From: Nocardioides sp.
GTDB lineage: Bacteria; Actinomycetota; Actinomycetes; Propionibacteriales; Nocardioidaceae
Assembly (NCBI GenBank): GCA_023252065.1
Contig: JAHEXO010000044.1
Coordinates: forward strand, 1-9,628
Reading direction: 5' to 3'
DNA length: 9,628 nucleotides
This document shows, in pieces, positions 6,934 to 9,628 of the stretch. A program made the position numbers and the translations under genes. Below the pieces are notes generated by a model. The model did no database searches. It had not been told where the DNA came from and worked only from the letters and a program-made list of their open reading frames with translations. Numbering within the stretch: position 1 is the stretch's first letter; the number at the start of each line of letters is the position of its first letter.

Positions 6934-6939
6934 ACCCTA
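6934..6939 (-). promoter_or_regulatory. candidate -10 box of the thiamine operon
   Basis: TAGGGT on the minus strand fits the actinobacterial TANNNT -10 pattern. It would start transcription near 6927, a few bases before the riboswitch. The corresponding -35 position (about 6957-6962, CTCGGC) has no recognisable hexamer and falls inside the first short repeat, so this is only a positional argument. Confidence 0.4.
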
Positions 6940-6949
6940 CGCCGCCCCC

Positions 6950-7078
6950 GTCGCCGGCCGAGGAGGGCGTGACCGCACCGGTCGCCGGTTGAGGAGGGCG
7001 TGGACCGCACCGGTCGCCGGTCTCCCGTCGCCGAGGTCGCCGGTTGAGGAGGGGCGTCCTGACGCCCGTCTCGAAACC
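6950..7078. repeat. short GC-rich repeats (REP-like), four partial or full units
   Basis: The core GTCGCCGG(T/C)(T/C)GAGGAG followed by a G-run and CGT recurs at 6950-6980, 6981-7012 and 7036-7078, with a degenerate fragment at 7013-7035. The 7036-7078 unit is the fullest. It contains a 7-bp inverted repeat (GGGCGTC-CT-GACGCCC, 7052-7067) flanked by GGTTGAGGAG and GTCTCGAAACC, together an imperfect palindrome of about 40 bp. The array begins 12 nt beyond the sigma-factor stop codon and ends near the thiamine operon promoter. I have the impression that this motif type is dispersed in Nocardioides chromosomes, but that is memory and not a search. It may act as a weak transcription barrier between the two operons. 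Confidence 0.6.
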
Positions 7079-7089
7079 AGCGACGCCGA

Positions 7090-7962
7090 TCAGCGGGCGA
7101 AGGTGACGGGCTCGGCGAGGTGGAGGAGCTTCTCGGGGTTGCGGACGGCGTACATCCCTGTGACCAGACCGCCTTCGACCAGGAACGTCGCGATCGTGTC
7201 CACCTCGCCGTCGATGAGGACGCACAGCGCCGGGCCGCCGTTCACCGTGCGCAGCTCGGCCACGGCCCGCGGGTCCGCGACCCCGCTCATGAATCGCATC
7301 ACCTTGTCGCGGCCGAGGATGGGCCGGAGTGCTGCTCGCTTCTTGCCGCCGCCGTCGGTGACCAGTACGACGTCGGGGGCGAGCACGTCCATCAGGGACT
7401 GGATGTCGCCGGTGCCGACCGCGGCGAGGAACCGGTCGACGACTGCCTGGCGCTCGCGCAGGGAGACCTCGATGCGTGGCTGACGGGCCTCGACGTGGTT
7501 GCGGGCCCGGTGGGCGATCTGCCGGACCGCGGCGGTGGACTTGTCCACGGCGGCCGCGATGTCGTCGTACGGCAAGTCGAAGACCTCACGCAGCACGAAC
7601 ACCGCCCGCTCCGAGGGAGTCAGGGTCTCGAGCACGTGCAGCATCGCGACCGACACGGCGTCGGCGAGCTCGACGTCCTCGGCGACGTCGGGAGTCGTCA
7701 GCAGCGGCTCGGGCAGCCAGGGCCCGACGTAGGTCTCGCGCTGGCGCTTGACGGTCCGGAGCCGGTTGAGCGAGAGCCGGGTGGTGATGCGCACGAGGTA
7801 GGCCCGGGCGTCCCGGACCTCGTCGTGGACCACCTCGGCCCACCGCAGCCAGGTCTCCTGGAGGACGTCCTCGGCATCGGCCGCCGAACCGGTCATCTCG
7901 TAGGCGACGGTGAACAGCAGGTTGCGGTGCAAGACGAAGGTGTCGGTCGCGCCCGAGCTCAT
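7090..7962 (-). CDS. ECF41-type RNA polymerase sigma factor with SnoaL-like C-terminal domain (SigJ-like)
   Basis: A 290-residue extracytoplasmic-function sigma factor. The sigma-2 region spans about 10-75 (including AEDVLQETWLRW), and the sigma-4 helix-turn-helix about 108-158 (TPSERAVFVLREVFDLPYDD onwards). A C-terminal SnoaL/NTF2-like domain covers about 165-287. Three hallmarks of the ECF41 group are present: WLPEP in the linker (82-86), DGGGK (203-207) and NPEKL (275-279). Family knowledge: the fused C-terminal domain replaces an anti-sigma factor and tunes activity, and ECF41 factors usually control only the neighbouring carboxymuconolactone decarboxylase, oxidoreductase or epimerase gene. 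The neighbour here is a decarboxylase-like gene that overlaps by 4 nt (ATGA). A GGGAGG (7971-7976) lies 8 nt before the ATG and can pair in a small hairpin. Group assignment is firm; the inducing signal is unknown. Confidence 0.95.
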   Translation of the reverse strand: MSSGATDTFVLHRNLLFTVAYEMTGSAADAEDVLQETWLRWAEVVHDEVRDARAYLVRITTRLSLNRLRTVKRQRETYVGPWLPEPLLTTPDVAEDVELADAVSVAMLHVLETLTPSERAVFVLREVFDLPYDDIAAAVDKSTAAVRQIAHRARNHVEARQPRIEVSLRERQAVVDRFLAAVGTGDIQSLMDVLAPDVVLVTDGGGKKRAALRPILGRDKVMRFMSGVADPRAVAELRTVNGGPALCVLIDGEVDTIATFLVEGGLVTGMYAVRNPEKLLHLAEPVTFAR

Positions 7963-8321
7963 GAGGAGATCCTCCCGCCGCCACCCGGTGCCGTGGCAAG
8001 GGGCAGCTCGCAGACGTCGCCGAAACCCTGGCTGGCCAGGCTCGCCGCGCAGTTGAACCGGGAGCGCAGGTTCTCCAGCGCCACCATCTCGGTCAGCTCC
8101 ACGACCGCCTTGACCCCCAGGTCGCCGATCAGGTCGGCCACCATCTGGTCGGTGACCGTCGGCGGCGTCGCCGTCCTCGCCTCGGTGTACTCGAGCACGC
8201 GGCGCTCGCCGGCGGAGAATGCGTCGGCGGCCTGGCCATAGGTGCGTAGGGAGTACGCCGCGACCAGACGCCCGCGGAGCGTGGTGAGGTCGGCCTTCGG
8301 GATCCGGAACGTGCTGGGCAT
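7959..8321 (-). CDS. carboxymuconolactone decarboxylase (AhpD-like) protein, apparently lacking its central catalytic part
   Basis: A 120-residue protein. Residues 4-30 (TFRIPKADLTTLRGRLVAAY to YGQ) match the start of ECF41-linked carboxymuconolactone decarboxylase proteins. Residues 31-116 (ADAFSAGERRVLEYTEA, TPPTVTDQMV, VELTEMVALENLRSRFN, SQGF, CELP) match their C-terminal half. From memory, full-length relatives are near 200 residues and carry between these parts a segment with a Cys-x-x-Cys redox motif. That segment is absent and no CxxC occurs here. The frame is intact, so this looks like an in-frame internal deletion, or a natural short variant. The ATG at 8319-8321 follows an excellent AAGGAGG (AGGAGG 8327-8332, spacing 5). 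It is the first gene of the operon with the sigma factor. Loss of peroxidase-type activity is inferred; a scaffold or regulatory role remains possible. Confidence 0.82.
   Translation of the reverse strand: MPSTFRIPKADLTTLRGRLVAAYSLRTYGQAADAFSAGERRVLEYTEARTATPPTVTDQMVADLIGDLGVKAVVELTEMVALENLRSRFNCAASLASQGFGDVCELPLATAPGGGGRISS
7963..7976 (-). promoter_or_regulatory. sigma-factor ribosome binding site in a small hairpin
   Basis: GGGAGG (7971-7976, minus strand) is the likely Shine-Dalgarno sequence of the sigma gene. GAGG at 7971-7974 can pair with CCTC at 7963-7966 across a 4-nt loop, so the site could be masked until ribosomes finishing the overlapping upstream gene open it. The stem is only 4 bp, so the effect may be slight. 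Confidence 0.35.
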
Positions 8322-8359
8322 CGTGCCCTCCTTGCTCGATCTGGGTGGTCGCTCATGAA

Positions 8360-8386
8360 GACACCGACCCCTCGGGATCTGTGACA
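8360..8386 (-). promoter_or_regulatory. ECF41-type promoter of the decarboxylase-sigma operon
   Basis: On the minus strand TGTCACA (8380-8386) is followed after exactly 16 bp by TGTC (8360-8363). The published ECF41 target signature is TGTCACA-N16-CGTC, so the -35 and spacing match fully and the -10 differs at one base. A start near 8353 would leave about 30 nt of leader before the ATG at 8321, with the AAGGAGG in between. This implies that the sigma factor transcribes its own operon. Confidence 0.72.
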
Positions 8387-8464
8387 CAACTGCCAGGTCA
8401 GCGCCCCTGGGCGTGACACAACTGCCAGGTCAACGCCCCTGGGCGTGACACAACTGCCAGGTCA
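8381..8464. repeat. three-copy 32-bp direct repeat between the lipoprotein gene and the ECF41 operon
   Basis: The 20-mer GTGACACAACTGCCAGGTCA occurs identically at 8381-8400, 8413-8432 and 8445-8464. The copies are separated by near-identical 12-nt spacers (GCGCCCCTGGGC and ACGCCCCTGGGC). The spacer with the next base pair forms an inverted repeat (ACGCCC-CT-GGGCGT, 8433-8446). On the minus strand the middle copy with its flanks forms GGGCGTTGAC...GTCACGCCC, a 9-bp stem with one bulged T and an 11-nt loop. The last copy starts at the stop codon of the lipoprotein gene (TGA, 8462-8464), and the first copy supplies the TGTCAC of the ECF41 promoter. Possible roles are a terminator or mRNA-end structure, a protein-binding array, or a mobile short repeat. 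Confidence 0.9.
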
Positions 8465-9628
8465 GCGGACGTGGGTGAGCCAGACCCGCCCGCGCTGTCC
8501 GTCGTCGGTCAGCAGCAGGGCCTGGTCGAGGTGGGCCGCGACCGTGGCCGCGTGGTCGCCGCTGACGGTGACCGTCGTCGGCATCGGCTGGTCGGCCAGG
8601 CCGCGACCGCCGCCGAGGGCCAGGCAGAAGCGGGCGCCGTCGCTGTAGGACGCGAGCACCTGGCCACCGGCGAAGACCAGCCCGGACACGTAGGGCGCGG
8701 AGGTGCCGTCCGGGTCGCGCTCTCCGAAGGGCGTCTCGAGTCCCCACGACCCGCGGGCGCGCAGCCACAGCCCGAACCGGTCGTCGAGCACGCCCGCCAC
8801 CACCGGGCCGATCGCGCTGCCCAGGGACAGGGCCCGGTCGGCGGTGGTGATGGTCCGGCCGCCGGGCAGCGTCTCGCGCGCCCAGCGGCCGGCGCCTGCC
8901 GGCGTCCACACCGTGGCATACAGCCGACCCAGGACGTCGGTGCTGGTGCCGACCACCACCCAGCGGCGTCCGTCGAACGCTGCGTCCGCGGCCTGGGTCC
9001 GCGTCACCTGCGTGTTCGCCAGCCCGGACACTCCGGCATGCAGCCGGAAGGCCTCACCGGCACGCGACGTCCAGTAGGCGGCTCCGCTGGTCCGGGTGCC
9101 GGCGATCAGGAACCCGTCCGGACCACCCACGAGCCGGCTCGCCTGGACCGAGTGGACGCCGCCGTACAGGACGTACGGCGCGCGGACCGCGGCGAGCGAC
9201 CCGTCGGCGCGCTGCCGCCAGCTCTCCGTGCGCGGCAGGCCGTGAGCGCCGCCCGACTTGGCGCCCAGCGCTGCGAGTCTCTGTCCGCTGCAGGCCACCG
9301 AGCCGAGGACCGCGTGGGCTGCGTAGAAGTCCTGGCCCGGATGCAGCACGAGCGGGTGCCACGTCGTGGCGTCGGTGCTCGACCAGACGGCCGGCCGGGT
9401 GAGCCCGGTGGCGTCGACGGTCGCTCCGGCCACGACCCAGCGTCCGGCGCACCAGGTGGCGTCCCGAGGCATCGCCCGTGAGCCTGCCGGCGCCGGCAGC
9501 TCGGCCGGCGTCCATCGGAGGGTCGGACCCGGCGCTCCGTGGTCGCCGCAGCCGGCCAGGGACGTCACCGCCAGAGCGGCCGCCAGGGCAGCCCCGAGCG
9601 CGCGTACGGCGAGCCCCGGCGTCCTCAC
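8462..9628 (-). CDS. predicted lipoprotein with weak beta-propeller (Asp-box-like) repeats, function unknown
   Basis: A 388-residue protein whose frame begins with GTG at the last bases of the window (9626-9628), so the true start could lie just outside. The N-terminus fits a lipoprotein signal: Arg2 and Arg9, a hydrophobic stretch 10-24, and lipobox LAGC with Cys27. This supports the chosen start. The rest is Trp-, Gly- and Thr-rich with recurring short strands such as AVWSSTDATTWHPL (80-93), AYWTSRAGEAFRL and ATVWTPAGAGRW. SSTDATTW resembles a degenerate Asp-box (S-x-D-x-G-x-T-W) of sialidase/BNR-type beta-propellers. No catalytic residues of a named enzyme family were recognised. It is probably anchored to the outer face of the membrane. 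The stop codon coincides with the first base of the 32-bp repeat array. It is not obviously part of the ECF41 operon, from which it is separated by the repeats and a promoter. Confidence 0.8.
   Translation of the reverse strand: MRTPGLAVRALGAALAAALAVTSLAGCGDHGAPGPTLRWTPAELPAPAGSRAMPRDATWCAGRWVVAGATVDATGLTRPAVWSSTDATTWHPLVLHPGQDFYAAHAVLGSVACSGQRLAALGAKSGGAHGLPRTESWRQRADGSLAAVRAPYVLYGGVHSVQASRLVGGPDGFLIAGTRTSGAAYWTSRAGEAFRLHAGVSGLANTQVTRTQAADAAFDGRRWVVVGTSTDVLGRLYATVWTPAGAGRWARETLPGGRTITTADRALSLGSAIGPVVAGVLDDRFGLWLRARGSWGLETPFGERDPDGTSAPYVSGLVFAGGQVLASYSDGARFCLALGGGRGLADQPMPTTVTVSGDHAATVAAHLDQALLLTDDGQRGRVWLTHVR

Noticed and set aside
6921..6950. P1 extension of the TPP riboswitch by GGAGC (6928-6932) and GCTCC (6832-6836)
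   Set aside because: With the candidate -10 at 6934-6939, transcription would start near 6927, so most of the upstream arm would not be in the RNA.
8322..8387. A longer decarboxylase-like protein starting at 8387
   Set aside because: The extension would be translated from the promoter -35 region, and the strong AGGAGG at 8327-8332 fixes the start at 8321.
8381..8464. CRISPR array
   Set aside because: The period of 32 bp is short, the 12-nt spacers are almost identical to each other instead of unique, only three units exist and there are no cas genes.

Overview
The window reads as chromosomal DNA of a high-GC actinobacterium. GC is very high, GTG starts are common, and two features point towards Nocardioides or a close relative: a TPP-riboswitch ThiB/ThiP/ThiQ operon, and a short dispersed-repeat type containing GGTTGAGGAG...GTCTCGAAACC. 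The genus is an inference from style and content. All eight genes supported here lie on the minus strand, so transcription runs from high to low coordinates.

Layout in transcription order. (1) 9628-8462: a predicted lipoprotein with weak beta-propeller-like repeats, no known function; its start sits at the window edge. (2) 8464-8322: a three-copy 32-bp direct-repeat array that begins exactly at the lipoprotein stop codon and runs into the promoter of the next operon. (3) 8321-7090: a two-gene operon (ATGA overlap) of a carboxymuconolactone decarboxylase-like protein and an ECF41/SigJ-type sigma factor with a fused SnoaL-like domain. The copy of the repeat nearest the operon carries TGTCACA-N16-TGTC, close to the published ECF41 promoter signature, so the operon is probably autoregulated. 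The decarboxylase-like protein appears to have lost its central catalytic segment. (4) 7089-6921: short GC-rich repeats and a weak promoter. (5) 6920-3090: a TPP riboswitch, then thiamine substrate-binding lipoprotein (ThiB), fused two-domain permease (ThiP) and ATPase (ThiQ), joined by ATGA and TGATG overlaps. (6) 3079-2045: a PAP2-type integral membrane protein only 10 nt behind the ATPase, plausibly the last gene of the thiamine operon. (7) 2044-1876: an AT-rich promoter-like stretch followed by two strong hairpins in the leader of (8) 1875-547: a secreted NlpC/P60 (C40) peptidoglycan hydrolase with a long coiled coil. (9) 430-1: the N-terminal 143 residues of an alpha/beta-hydrolase-like protein that leaves the window.

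How the parts work together: the thiamine block is a TPP-repressed uptake system. The ECF41 block is a small self-contained regulatory unit whose usual enzymatic partner looks disabled. The NlpC/P60 block is a cell-wall remodelling gene with an unexplained structured leader. There is no gene-free stretch longer than 300 bases. The longest gaps are 6832-7089 (riboswitch, promoter and repeats), 1876-2044 (promoter and hairpins), 8322-8461 (promoter and repeats) and 431-546 (one GC hairpin). No tRNA, rRNA, insertion sequence, prophage or CRISPR array was seen.
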